Positions 16,586 to 27,400 of a stretch of DNA of 64,000 nt are shown here, piece by piece. Location: positions 106,093-170,092 of the forward strand of contig JBOEGY010000003.1 of the NCBI GenBank assembly GCA_050633665.1, written 5' to 3'. Position numbers and translations under genes: made by a program. Source of the stretch: JAUIAI01 sp050633665. GTDB lineage: Bacteria > Pseudomonadota > Gammaproteobacteria > Burkholderiales > Burkholderiaceae_E. The notes under the pieces were generated by a model. The model was not told the DNA's origin, did not search any database, and saw only the letters and a program-made list of their open reading frames with translations. Position 1 is the first letter of the stretch. The number at the start of each line of letters is the position of its first letter.

Positions 16586-17541
16586 GATGTCTTACCCTTG
16601 CCGGCAACCCGGTCCATGAAGCTCTGATACATCCCGACAAGACCATGCGAGGCAAACAGAATCACGGCCAGCAACACAAACCCCAGCACCATCTGCCAAA
16701 TGTCGGCGGCAAATGCGGCAGCATAATTGCGAACCATTTCATAAACCAGCGCCCCAATAAAGGCGCCTGATACGGACCCAGAGCCTCCGAGAATGGCAAT
16801 AAACACCAACTCGCCCGACCGAATCCAGTAGGCATACTCAGGGGTCACGATGCCTTGCGCCACGGCCATCAGCGCACCGCCAAGCCCGCAAAGCCCGGCA
16901 GACAAGACATAGCCGACCAGCAAGGTACGACGCGCCGAAACACCCAGATACTCCAGGCGGGTCTCATTAGTCTTGATGGTTTTCATCATATGACCGATCG
17001 GGGAATCCAGAAACCGCGATACGCCCCACCCCACTATCAGGGCCAACCCAATCCCGCCGTAACAAAGCAAGGCTTCGAATGGCTCTCGGTCTAGCTGCAA
17101 CCCGAGAACACTCGGGCGCGGCAGCAACATGCCGTCATCACCGCCCGTGATGTGATAGAACTTTTCGAGCAAGGTATACAGAATCATGGACAGCGCGAGA
17201 TTCAGCATGCCGAAAAAGATATAGCGGTAGCGCACCACAAAAAGGCCAGCCAGCACGCCCACGAGCATGCCAGCCAAAGTTCCAGCCAGCAGCATTGAGA
17301 TCAACTCGCCACCGCCCATCCACTTGCCGAGAAAAGCAGCCGCATAAGCCGACGACCCGAAAAACAATGCGTGTCCGAAGCTCACCTGGCCGGCATGCAG
17401 CAACACGACGATACCCAGTACCGCCAATCCCTTGGCGATGACCAGCGTAAGCACCACCGTGCTCCAGGGCGCAAGTACGGGCAATGAGGCCACCGCAATC
17501 AACAACAGGGCCGGCACGATAAAGCGAAGACCTGCATTCAT
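16582..17541 (-). CDS. livM: Branched-chain amino-acid-type ABC transporter permease LivM
   Basis: A 319-residue polytopic membrane protein with the HAAT permease motifs GQVSFGHALFFGSSAYAAA near residue 50, AGTLAGMLVGVLAGLF, and a late IRSGELVFIAILGGSGS segment. Several hydrophobic helices are evident throughout. It forms the translocation pore with LivH. It overlaps livH by 4 bp and livG by 4 bp. Confidence 0.93.
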   Translation of the reverse strand: MNAGLRFIVPALLLIAVASLPVLAPWSTVVLTLVIAKGLAVLGIVVLLHAGQVSFGHALFFGSSAYAAAFLGKWMGGGELISMLLAGTLAGMLVGVLAGLFVVRYRYIFFGMLNLALSMILYTLLEKFYHITGGDDGMLLPRPSVLGLQLDREPFEALLCYGGIGLALIVGWGVSRFLDSPIGHMMKTIKTNETRLEYLGVSARRTLLVGYVLSAGLCGLGGALMAVAQGIVTPEYAYWIRSGELVFIAILGGSGSVSGAFIGALVYEMVRNYAAAFAADIWQMVLGFVLLAVILFASHGLVGMYQSFMDRVAGKGKTS

Positions 17542-18443
17542 ATTTTGCGCAACCTGGTTGTACCGAATAGCCCTTCAGGCCGCACCAGCAACACCGCCAG
17601 CATGATCAGGTAAGGCATCAACTCGGCCATTTCCGGCGCCAGGTAGACAGCGAAGCTTCTGCCCAGCCCGATAAATAATGCTGCCAGTGCCGCGCCTTCG
17701 ATTTGCCCCAGGCCTGCCGTCGCCGCCACAGCAAACGAAAGCACGATCATGTTAGCGCCCATTCCCGGCAGGATCGACGTGGACGAAGAATGCAGCGCTC
17801 CACCAAGCCCGGCCAGTGCCGCCCCGATGACGAAAGTAAGCAGGTAGACCTTTTCGGCATCAATACCAATCGCAGTGGCCATTTCGCGGTCTTCAGTCAC
17901 GGCCACGATCACCCGACCGGTTCTCGTAGAGCGCAAAAAGTAACGCAAACCAATCAAAACCACCAATGCCGCGGCCGGCATCAGAATGAGCTGGTAGGTC
18001 GAGTAGATAACCCCGAAGACCTCCACCGTACCAAGGTGATCAGACGCGGAGGACTGCCACAACGGGTTAACCCCCCAGAGCAAACGCTGCACATCTTCAA
18101 GAATCATGAACACAGCAAACGTCACCAGCAACTGCAAGGCTTCCTCTTTGCCGTAGATGCGGCGCAACAGCAAAAACTCAATTGGCCCGCCAAGCACCAC
18201 CCCGACTATGCATGCCGCGATTAGCATCAGCGGAAAAGCGATCCAGCCCGGCGCCCCTTGTGCAATCAGGTAAAGACCGGCAGAGGCACTGATGTAGGCG
18301 CCAATTGCATAGAAAGACCCGTGCGCCACGTTTAACACGCGCAACACACCGAAAATCATCGTTAGCCCGACCGCCACCATAAAGATAAGAGCAGCATAGG
18401 CCACGCCGTCAAAGACAGCGAGTGCAAAGAGAGTGGCGTCCAT
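17538..18443 (-). CDS. livH: Branched-chain amino-acid-type ABC transporter permease LivH
   Basis: The 301-residue permease has multiple transmembrane helices and the family pattern GLTMIFGVLRVLNVAHGSFY near the N-terminus, with a late GLGQIEGAALAALFIGLG segment. It pairs with LivM. It is separated from livK by about 60 bp that contain a terminator-like hairpin, a common arrangement that keeps the binding protein more abundant than the membrane complex. Confidence 0.93.
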   Translation of the reverse strand: MDATLFALAVFDGVAYAALIFMVAVGLTMIFGVLRVLNVAHGSFYAIGAYISASAGLYLIAQGAPGWIAFPLMLIAACIVGVVLGGPIEFLLLRRIYGKEEALQLLVTFAVFMILEDVQRLLWGVNPLWQSSASDHLGTVEVFGVIYSTYQLILMPAAALVVLIGLRYFLRSTRTGRVIVAVTEDREMATAIGIDAEKVYLLTFVIGAALAGLGGALHSSSTSILPGMGANMIVLSFAVAATAGLGQIEGAALAALFIGLGRSFAVYLAPEMAELMPYLIMLAVLLVRPEGLFGTTRLRKI

Positions 18444-18467
18444 CAGTCAGTGATCAATGAGTGAGAC

Positions 18468-18492
18468 AAAAGCCTGGGGCGATGCCCCAGGC
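18468..18492 (-). terminator. Rho-independent terminator-like hairpin between livK and livH
   Basis: On the minus strand, GCCTGGGGC and GCCCCAGGC form a perfect 9-bp GC-rich stem with a 3-nt loop, followed by TTTTG. It begins 12 nt after the livK stop codon. A partial terminator here would let livK be expressed above livHMGF. Confidence 0.8.
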
Positions 18493-18503
18493 CGAGGGCT
18501 TTG

Positions 18504-19805
18504 TTATTGTCCGTGCCCGTGCTTCGATACCGTTGCGGAATCAACGAACCCGGGTTTCAGCGTCTTGAGCCATTCAATCGAAACCTGACCCACCGGCCCC
18601 ATCATCTCACTGCCCTTAAACAACATCATGTTGTCCAGCAGCATGAAGTCATAACCCTCGACTTTTGCGGTGGTACCGAGTAACTGGTCTTCCAGGCCCT
18701 GGTTGTCTTCACGCAGGGTGATCTCGCCGCCCAAGCCCCGAAAAGTCGAGCCTTTCATCGCGTCAACCACTTGCTCCCGGTCAGGCCACTCGCCGCCATT
18801 CGCAGCAATCGCTTTCTCGTAGGCGCCTTTGAGCGCGGCGATCGCCTGGCTGATGTGAAACGTCGGGTAAATCGGATAGTCACCGGTTTTCTCTTTATAG
18901 CGTTTGACGAAATCCTGGAATTTGGGATCGTCACGGACACCGGGTCGCAAAAAATAGTGATCGCCCCGCGCCCCGACAATATGGCCTTCAGTGATGGAGT
19001 TTCCGATTCGCTGAATTGACGCCTCACCGACTGGCATGACAAAAGTCGAGCGCTTGGTCAAACCACGCTGATGAGACTGCTTCACGAAGGTTTCAAGATC
19101 GCCACCCCAGGATGTCGAGAAAATCACGTCCGGCCGCATCGCTGACAAACGCGAGATCTCGGTGGAGAAATCCGGCGAGCCAAACTTCGGGAAAAACTCG
19201 CCAACGATTTTCACGTCAGGCTTGAGCGCCTTAAGTGCTGTAGAAAACATTGCCCAGCTATCGCGACCCCACGCGTAGTCTTGATTGACGACTGCGATTG
19301 TCTTGAAATCGGGTTTGTTCTTAATCAGATAGACCGCCGAAGCAAGCATCTCGGGTGTCGCATTACCCTGCGAACGAAAGACATAGCGATATTTGTTTTC
19401 TTCAAAGATTCGCTGCGTACCGCAGTCCCACATAATATTGAGAATCTTCAGGTCTTCAGCCAGCGGAGCGATCTTGTTGCAATTGCCCGAGGAAATCGAG
19501 GCAAACATTGCATCCACGCCTTCATCACCAACCAACCGGCGATACTCGGCAAGCAGCGCTTCGCCGCCGGCGCCTTCATCCACCCAAAAAGCCTTCATCG
19601 GGACGCCGCCAATACCACCGGCTTTGTTCATGTCTTCAATCAGGATCTCTGCAGCCGCTTTGGCAGGCTCACCAAAAACTGAAGCCGGACCTGATAAAAA
19701 TGCCGTGATACCGACCTTAAGGGCGTCGGGTTTTTCCGCCGCTGAAACAGCGCCCGAGAAAATCATGGCGGCACTGAGCGCCGCCCCTATCAACTTGCGT
19801 TGCAT
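18504..19805 (-). CDS. livK: ABC transporter substrate-binding protein LivK-like
   Basis: A 433-residue periplasmic binding protein starting with a Sec signal peptide (n-region MQRK, hydrophobic core, cleavage after VSAAE-type sequence near residue 23). Features of the Leu/Ile/Val-binding family follow: KVGITAFLSGPASVFGEP, LIEDMNKAGGIGG, and SISSGNCNKIAP in the first lobe. It ends with an unusual HGHGQ tail. The ligand is unknown; HAAT binding proteins range from amino acids to aromatic acids. GGAGGG lies 6 bp before the ATG. It is the first gene of the transporter operon. Confidence 0.93.
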   Translation of the reverse strand: MQRKLIGAALSAAMIFSGAVSAAEKPDALKVGITAFLSGPASVFGEPAKAAAEILIEDMNKAGGIGGVPMKAFWVDEGAGGEALLAEYRRLVGDEGVDAMFASISSGNCNKIAPLAEDLKILNIMWDCGTQRIFEENKYRYVFRSQGNATPEMLASAVYLIKNKPDFKTIAVVNQDYAWGRDSWAMFSTALKALKPDVKIVGEFFPKFGSPDFSTEISRLSAMRPDVIFSTSWGGDLETFVKQSHQRGLTKRSTFVMPVGEASIQRIGNSITEGHIVGARGDHYFLRPGVRDDPKFQDFVKRYKEKTGDYPIYPTFHISQAIAALKGAYEKAIAANGGEWPDREQVVDAMKGSTFRGLGGEITLREDNQGLEDQLLGTTAKVEGYDFMLLDNMMLFKGSEMMGPVGQVSIEWLKTLKPGFVDSATVSKHGHGQ

Positions 19806-19839
19806 GGATCCCTCCGTCTCTTGTCTGTCTTATTCGTAA

Positions 19840-19868
19840 CCCGCTCAAGCCAGGTATGTTTGAGCGGG
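19840..19868. promoter_or_regulatory. 9-bp inverted repeat in the livK leader
   Basis: CCCGCTCAA and TTGAGCGGG, separated by 11 bases, lie about 35 bp upstream of livK. It could be an mRNA leader hairpin or an operator; no T-tract follows on either strand. Confidence 0.45.
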
Positions 19869-19873
19869 CATTG

Positions 19874-19890
19874 TGACATACTTCATGTCA
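19874..19890. promoter_or_regulatory. 6-bp inverted repeat TGACAT-N5-ATGTCA upstream of livK
   Basis: A 17-bp palindrome just upstream of the other inverted repeat. Its size fits a dimeric repressor or activator site, but no adjacent regulator gene identifies the protein. Confidence 0.35.
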
Positions 19891-19943
19891 GCTTAGGTCT
19901 TCAGCCTCCTCAACCAAACTGATCAGCTATACAGCCATCGTTT

Positions 19944-20321
19944 TCAGTTCTGCGAATACAAGCCCACCGTATTGCCCTCTGTGTCGTGGAACTGTGCAAA
20001 AAACCCGAACCCACTGCCGATATCGGTTTTTGGAATAACCACCGTACCGCCGGCCCCGGCGACCCGGTCAAGCATTGCCGTCAGATCGCTACCGCCATTC
20101 AGGTAAACCACCGTTCCCTGCTGCGACGGGGAGCTCTGATCACTGTCAACGATGGCCCCGCCTACCGAATCAGATTCATCAGACAGAAATCCCATCGTGG
20201 TAGACCCCATCTCCATCGGCATGACTGGCTTGCCCAATAAGGTTTCGTAAAAGGCTTTCGCCCGGGTGAAATCGGTTACCGGGATTTCAAACCAGCTAAT
20301 CACATTCGCTTTTTCAGTCAT
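19944..20321 (-). CDS. VOC family protein
   Basis: This 125-residue protein has the single-module VOC pattern used by many small glyoxalase-like proteins: WFEIPVTDFTRAKAFYETLLG, MGFLSDESDSVGGAIV, VYLNGG, and a late AQFHDTEGNTVGLYS. The typical final Glu is Gly-Leu-Tyr here, so metal binding may be absent. The Met at 20321 gives the normal N-terminus. It lies 21 bp downstream of an HxlR-type regulator gene on the same strand, so the two probably form an operon and the VOC protein may be the regulator's target. Confidence 0.85.
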   Translation of the reverse strand: MTEKANVISWFEIPVTDFTRAKAFYETLLGKPVMPMEMGSTTMGFLSDESDSVGGAIVDSDQSSPSQQGTVVYLNGGSDLTAMLDRVAGAGGTVVIPKTDIGSGFGFFAQFHDTEGNTVGLYSQN

Positions 20322-20342
20322 GTCGTTCTCCAATAAAAATCA

Positions 20343-20675
20343 TTAACGACCTGCCCACTTACCCGCCCAGACAGTCAGTGGAGCAAGCGCGGTCATAAGC
20401 TGTTTGCCTGATGCAGTAAGCAAGTAACCCTGACCTTCATGCGCGACAATGCCTGCCTCGCGCAGTTCTCGCAAGCGCGTATTCAAGAGACTCGGGTTTG
20501 TAGCAGCGGCCTCCTGTAACGAGCGAAACGTTAATACCCGCTCTTCCCGCAACTCCCAGAGTATTCGCAGCGAACCGCGTCTGCCAAGCAGATCAAGCGC
20601 GGCCATAATCGGCCGGCCGGTAGTGGATCCGCGAACCGAAGCAGCAGATTTTGAAGCAGTTGCTTTACTTTTCAT
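20343..20675 (-). CDS. HxlR/winged-helix transcriptional regulator
   Basis: A 110-residue protein with a winged-helix core: GRRGSLRILWELREERVLTF, SLQEAAATNPSLLNTRLREL, then the wing AGIVAHEGQGYLLTASG. A Lys/Ser/Ala-rich N-terminal tail of about 20 residues is disordered. It is divergent from the carboxymuconolactone-decarboxylase-like gene with 45 bp between starts, and precedes a VOC gene. The DNA between them contains a weak TGCTA/TAGCA inverted repeat. HxlR and MarR-like groups are both possible. Confidence 0.8.
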   Translation of the reverse strand: MKSKATASKSAASVRGSTTGRPIMAALDLLGRRGSLRILWELREERVLTFRSLQEAAATNPSLLNTRLRELREAGIVAHEGQGYLLTASGKQLMTALAPLTVWAGKWAGR

Positions 20676-20720
20676 AGCATTCCAGTTAAATTGCTACACA
20701 AACAATAGCAGAGAGGCTCA

Positions 20721-21287
20721 ATGAACGCTAGAATCGAACCCGTTGAACCGCCGTTTGACGCTGGCATCCAGACCTGGCTGGACAAGGTTATGCCGCCTGG
20801 CCTCCCGCCTTTGACACTGTTCACTACCTTGGCAAGAGACCCAAGACTGTTCGAAAAATTCTTTTCCGGCGGCCTGCTCGACAAGGGGAACCTGACATTA
20901 CGCCAGCGCGAACTGGTGATTCTCCGAACAACAGCGCGCTGCCAGTCAGAATACGAATGGGGTGTTCACGTTGCATTATTCGCCGAACGAGTCGGGTTTA
21001 CGACGCAGCATCATCACTCACTCGTTCATGGCGTTCCGGGGGACTCTTGCTGGAGCAAGCAAGACCGTTGCCTCCTGGAACTATGCGACCAGCTTCACGA
21101 CACCAGCACACTGGACAATTGCCTCTGGCTTGTCTTGCGCAACCAGTTCAGCGAAACGGCTTTGATCGAACTATTGCTACTCGCCGGCTTCTATCGGACG
21201 GTAAGCTACTTAACCAATGCCCTGCAGCTTCCACCTGAGAGTTTTGCGGCCCGTTTTGACAGCATTCGCTCCGGGCCAGACCGTTGA
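20721..21287 (+). CDS. Carboxymuconolactone decarboxylase family protein
   Basis: The 188-residue all-helical protein carries the CMD pattern LTLRQRELVILRTTARCQSEYEWGVHVALF, with a Cys and the conserved Tyr-Glu-Trp-x-x-His region. The CxxC of AhpD-type peroxidases is absent, so it is closer to the carboxymuconolactone-decarboxylase-like subgroup. Its exact reaction is unknown. A late LLAGFYRTVSYLTNALQ helix is typical. It diverges from the HxlR gene and is convergent with the 11-kb surface-protein gene. Confidence 0.85.
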   Translation: MNARIEPVEPPFDAGIQTWLDKVMPPGLPPLTLFTTLARDPRLFEKFFSGGLLDKGNLTLRQRELVILRTTARCQSEYEWGVHVALFAERVGFTTQHHHSLVHGVPGDSCWSKQDRCLLELCDQLHDTSTLDNCLWLVLRNQFSETALIELLLLAGFYRTVSYLTNALQLPPESFAARFDSIRSGPDR

Positions 21288-21342
21288 TAAAAGAGAGTCA
21301 GACTGGCGCATGCAAATGATTTGCTGCAACACAGGGACCGTA

Positions 21343-21441
21343 TCAATACTCAAGGAAGCACTCACCAAACACTGCGACAAAAGCGGCTACGACCAAAACA
21401 GCCCAAACGACACCAGCGCAATGAAGTGGCTTGGCTTGCAC
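21343..21441 (-). CDS. Possible 32-residue single-helix peptide downstream of the giant gene
   Basis: Beginning 19 bp after the stop of the giant surface-protein gene, in the same frame, a GTG opens a 32-codon frame whose product is mainly one hydrophobic helix (GVVWAVLVVAAFVAVFG). It is not preceded by a clear ribosome-binding site. It could be a small membrane peptide, a readthrough extension of the giant protein, or chance. Low confidence. Confidence 0.2.
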   Translation of the reverse strand: MQAKPLHCAGVVWAVLVVAAFVAVFGECFLEY

Positions 21442-21459
21442 CGGCGGGTTGGTCAGCGA

Positions 21460-24400
21460 CTAACCGCGAACCGAGCGATGATCGGCTTGCGAGTTCATCT
21501 CGCGCTGATGTAACTCGAACAAGGCATCGACAAACGCGTCTTCCGCACTCGGGCCGGTCGAGTCACGCTCGTCCGACTCATTATCGAAATATGACGAGAC
21601 AATAGGCAGCAGGTCCAGGTGACGCCAGGTAGGAATACCCATCATCATCGTGGCAATCAGTCCTCCGCTTCGGGTGAGCCACCAGACCGCGCCCACGCTC
21701 ATCAGTGTCCCGGCAATCCGGACCGGATCAGTAATAAGCTCCGAGAAATTTTCCGGACGCGAATCGCCTTGCTGATCAGCAACTGCCTGACCAAAGCTAA
21801 CGGTAATAGTCGTTGGCGTCTGTGTGTCGAGATCACTAATGCTTGCAAGCTGGAACTTCACCGGGAGAAGCCAGTCAAACGATATGGAGAACTCCAGTAA
21901 ATCCAACTCACTTGTCCTGCTGGGATGGCGTTCCACCTGTCGAATTTCGAGCTGAATAAGCTCGTCCCGGTCGACTGTATTCTTCTGGTCAGTCTGATCC
22001 AGTCCTGCGATGTCAACGGCTTCTTCCTCGGCCTGCGGCGCAACAGCTTGCGAGGGTTGCGGCTCTGGCGAAGCTGATTCTGTTGAGTTTGTGATTTCTT
22101 CCGGCGGCTGAACGATGAGCACCGGCGAGATTTCTGCAGGACTTGCTGGCCCGACACTTTCCTGTTCCGGAAAATCCGGTGCCTCGGCAACATTGGTCAC
22201 GTGTACAGCAATTCGGTCGTCAACAAACAGGCCAGCGGCGTCGGTTGCGCGCACCGTGACGTAGTGAACCGTCTCGGCTTCATAATCCAGGCTGGCGGTG
22301 GCCTTCAGTGACAATTCACCGGTGTCAGCGGCAATCCGAAACAAGCCGTCGTCGCTGTCAAGCAAGGTGAAGCGGATCGAATCCCCCTCATCCGGATCAG
22401 AGACGGTCAGTGTGACAAACGCCTCGCCGGCCAACTGGTTCTCTGCGACGGTCACCGCGCCAGGGACAATATCGGTCGGCGCCTCGTTGGCGTTGAAGAC
22501 GGCAACAGTCAGTTGCTGGGTCGTGGTGAATACGCCATCGGACGCCGCCACATCAAGTTCATAGTTCCCATCGAGATCGCCATCCGACGGCGTTTCATAG
22601 TCCGGGGCATTCGCGAATCGCAAGACTCCACTCTGCGTATCAATTTCAAAGTGTGCGGCATCGCTCCCACCAGCCAGCAGATAACTCAACGCACCCGCAG
22701 GGGCATCCGGGTCCGTGGCTACCACGGTCGTCACTGCGGTCGTATTCTCAGGCATGTTGACCACCGCCGAAGTGCCACCACCATTACTCACAATCACGGG
22801 CGCAAGCTCATTGACTGGCAGGACGCTGACCAGAAGCATCTGACTACTGCTGCGGCCGGCGCCATCAGCCGCACTGACCACAACTTCATAGATGTTGTTG
22901 GCATCTGCATCAGCAGGCGATTCATAGTCAGTTGACACGCTCATGGACAATGCCCCGCTGACCCCGTCAATTACAAATGAACCCGCATCCGCCCCACCAA
23001 CAACTGAATAGCTGAGCACCTGTAACGGAAGATCGGAATCGATAGCGGTCACCGTAGTTACCGCAGCGGTATTCTCCGTGATGTCGATGCTGGCCACAGC
23101 GCCCCCGCCATTGCTGGTAATGACCGGGTCATTATCGTTAACCGGCGTAATTGACAAGACAAACATCTCAGGGGAACCAGTCGGCGGGTTGGTCAGATCA
23201 GCGTAAACGAACTCGAAAGAATCAGAGAAGACCTCCGCGCCATTGTGCAGATAATCAACCCGGGCAGCATTCAGATCGTCCTGGGTAAATGTCTGGCCGA
23301 CACCCAGCGGCACGCCGTTAAGCCGCAACACCCCGCTCGTCGGAACTGAACTGAGCGTCAAAACGACATCGGACGGCGCTGTATCAATATCATCAACCTG
23401 CAACATCAGATTGCTGATACCGACGACCCCACCTTCCACCAGCGACGCCCCGGTATTCAAACCCAGGACTGGCAAGTCATCGACTGGTGTGATGTCGATC
23501 TGAACGGTATTGACGTCCAGCAAAACCCCTCCAGACCCCGTATTGCCAAGATCGTTAGCAGTCACGGTCAACGTGTCCGCTCCCACGCCGCTCTGATCTG
23601 CCGCGCCCGTGTATTGCAGCGTGGCCAGCGTATCGTTTATTTCAACCCTGGAGCCCTGAATCGTCAGATCGGCCGATCCGGTACTACCAGCGATAATCGA
23701 CGCTGATCCGGAGAGCGTCACAGACAACACGCCATTAGTGACCTGCAATCGCGTGGTCAGATCTGCCCCTAGCGCGTCAGCATCAGCGACACTGATTCCG
23801 GTAATCGCCGTCGCAGTGTCTTCAGCCATTGTCTGCGTACCCGGCACGGAAACTATCGGCGCATCGTTGACCCCCGCGATGTCGATTTGCACGCTGTCAA
23901 TGTCTTGCAGGGGACCACCGCTACCGGTATTTCCCAGGTCATTGCTTGTGATCGTCAGCATATCAGCAGCGGCGCCCACAACATCTGCATTGCCGGTATA
24001 CGTCAGCGTGCCCAGTGTTGCGTTTATCTCGGTCCTGGATCCCTGGATCGTCAAGTCGGCTGACCCGTTTACACCTGCCAGGACCGAGGCCGAGCCAGAC
24101 AGGCTGACTGACAGCACGCCATTATTGACCTGAAGACGCGTCGTTATATTCGCGCCTGCGTCATCCGGATCGGCAATACTGATACCGCTGAGCAATGCCG
24201 TGGTTTCCTCGGTAAGCACCTGCGTGCCAGGTACTGTGTTAAGCGGCGCATCATTAACCGCAGCAACAGTCACTGGAATCGACTCGGACGCAAACCCGTT
24301 GTCACCCATCATCGCTATGATTTCAGACTGGCTCAGCACTGAATCGTAGACTCGCGCATCACTAATACTACCGACCATTTGGGTCAGCGAGGCGTTGGCC

Positions 24401-27400
24401 CCAGCCGCACGACCACCAACGGTAATGTCCTGCGAGGCAGCGCCTGCCCAGTTGACCACAGTTGGCCAGTTTGCGCTACTGACAAGCTCGCCATCGAAAT
24501 AAAGCTTTATGTCATCGGTTGTATCACTGAGCGTCGCCGCCACATGATGCCAGCCAGTGCCCGCCACCTCGATCTTGCCGCCACCAAACGTATAGGTTGA
24601 AAACCCGAATGCCGATACGCTGATACCGTAACTTGGGTTTGCATCATCCAGTTGAATGTAAAACTCATCGCCGACTGACAAAACCACATTGTCCTGCTGC
24701 CCTGCATCAAGGTTTACCCAGGCGCCAATCGTGACTTCGCCGCCCAGCCCGGTGGTTCCGTTGGGGATCGAAACCGTATCGTCGCCATCGAATGTCATCA
24801 CATCACCCCGGACAGCGTCAGTTGTCAGAGACGGATTTCCAACCGCAGTGCCATGAAGATTGTTGGCTCCCGTATCATTGACTGAACCGGCCAGAAATTC
24901 ATAACGAGCGTATAGCGTCGCAGTGGCCGCAGCAGCCGACCCGGTCGTGACCTCCAGGGTATCTGCTCCGCTATAGTTCAGGTTGGCCAGATACTGCAAG
25001 CCATTCAATGCCGCATTGATGTCGGTTTCCGAGCCGGCAATTGTCAGCGAATTCCCGCCATTGACGGTGGTGTCCAAAAAGCTGATGCCGTTAGTCGTCG
25101 CGAGCGTGAGCGAGCCATTACTGACGCTGAGCGTCGCGGTAATCACCGGATCAAAAGAGCTACCGGTATCCACCACAATCGCATTACCGCTGGCAACCGA
25201 AAATACCAGCCCCGTGTCTTCATTCACACTCTGTGCTATTGGAACAGTCAGCGCCGCTGGCGCCGCCACATCGGTAATACTTACCGTCGTACTGCCGAGC
25301 GCGGTTAACGCCCCGCCACTACCTTGTGACCCGGTATTACCGTCCCCAAACACCCAGTCGATCTGTACACTCGCCGGAGGCGCTGCACTACTGTTGGCAT
25401 AGGCAATTTGCTGCATGGCGGCGTCAACAAGCGTGTTGCTGGCGTTCGCATTGAAGGTCAACACCAGAACGCCGCCGGAATTGCTGGTCACTGAACCGAT
25501 CGTCGTTGCGCCCAGCGTCAAACCACCACCTTCGGTGAGCACCCCCAGCGTTCCGCTGGCCGAATACAGGTCTGAAGAATCTGCCCCGCCGTTACGAGTC
25601 AGTGTGAGAGTCGCGCCCGAGAAACTATCGGCAAGCGATAGCTCGGCGTCACTAATAGTCACGTCCGCATCCAGTACGGTTGCAGGGCCACCCTCTAAAT
25701 GCCCGGAAGAGTCATTCAGATTGGTGAATACAGGAGCTGCATTGACCTTATTCACGGTCACGCGGTGATCAGCATAGAACTCGATATAGGCTGGCCCATC
25801 CAGACCGGCGAAACCAGGGGCGGCATAGTCGCCCAGATAGGTGCCATCCGGCGAAAAAGTCCGCACGGCGTCGGCATTCTGATCCGCCACATACAAATTC
25901 CCGTCTGGGCCGAACTCGATACCCGCGGCACTACTCAGGTTGGCGCTCAACGGAATGAAGGTATCAACCAAAGCGCCGCTTGCCGAATCAAGCCTGATCA
26001 CACCGTTGTCTAGGGTGGCGGCATACAGATAACCGTCCGGGCCGAAGGTGATGTCCTCGGTGGCTCCGATACCCGGCGCATTGAATCCGCCATCGGGCGA
26101 CCCAGTAGTCGTGTCGAATCGTACGACGCCGGCACTGCCCTGGCTGGCAACGAATAAGTCGCCATCCGGTCCAAACACCAGCCCAAGTGGAAAAGTGAGT
26201 CCACTGCTCACGAACTCGTCAATAAACGCACCGCCTGGGTCAAATCGCAATACCTTGCCGTTTCCAGAACTGCTCACGTACAGGTTACCGTCTGGCCCAA
26301 ACGCCATCCCCGCGGGACCGCTTAAACCATTGCTTCCGGGCGGTATCAATGCCCCTACCAGAACCCCGTTGGGCTGGTACTCAAGAACACTGTTTGAATC
26401 GTGGCCACTGATAAGGTAGTTACCATTCGTTGCGGGGATGATTGCCGCATGCCCGCTCAGGCCATCAGAAGCCGGCGCGGCCGACCCTCTGAGCGCTCCG
26501 CCAGAACCGTCGAAAACAAGCACGTTATCGCCGACATAAGCCGGCACCAGCAAGTCAGACTCGAAATGAGTGCCGTCTTCGTCCACGGCACTAACCGTAA
26601 TTTCGAAAACCATTCCGCCCTGGCTGGTGTCATAGGTATGCCCTACGCTTGCCGGATTCCCGGCATGGCTGGTGACGGTACCATCCCCCCAGTTGACACT
26701 CCAGCTACTAATCGTATCGTTACCCGGGTCACTGGAGGCCAGGTTTAGTGTGTATGCCGCCCCCCCGTCTGCGGTTGCCGAACCACTGGCAACAAGCGCT
26801 GGCCGAGCATTGGCAACCGTCAGTGTTGCCGTGCTCATTGCAACGCCGCCGCTGGCATCGTCTACCTCAAGTCCCAGGGTATAAGACCCGTCGTCGTCAA
26901 CACCAAGGGCGGTAAGCATCGCCCAGGAAACACTGCTTGTTGCCAAAGACGTGCTCAGGTCATCATAAGCACCATCGTTATCCAGATCCCAGTTGTAGGT
27001 AAGCGCGGCATTGTCCGGGTCACTGGTGCCAGACGCATCAAGACTGAGCGTTCCCCCTTCGATAATTGCATAAGGCCCCCCGGCATCCACAGCGGGCACA
27101 TCGTTGACAGGCGTAATATCAATTTGCACCAGATCAACGTCTTGCAGGGCGCCACCAGAACCGGTGCTTCCCTGGTCACTGGTAGTCACGGTCAAAACGT
27201 CAGCGGAAACACCGGTGAGATCAGTATTCCCGGTGTAGGTCACTGTCGCCAGGACCGCATTGATTTCAGCTTTGCTCCCCTGCACTGTCAAGTCTGCAGA
27301 CCCGTTGCTCCCGGCAGAAATAATTGCCGCTCCCGCCAGGGTGACATCCAACACCCCTGCTCCGACCTGCAACCGCGTACTCAACTGAGCCCCCTGGTCA

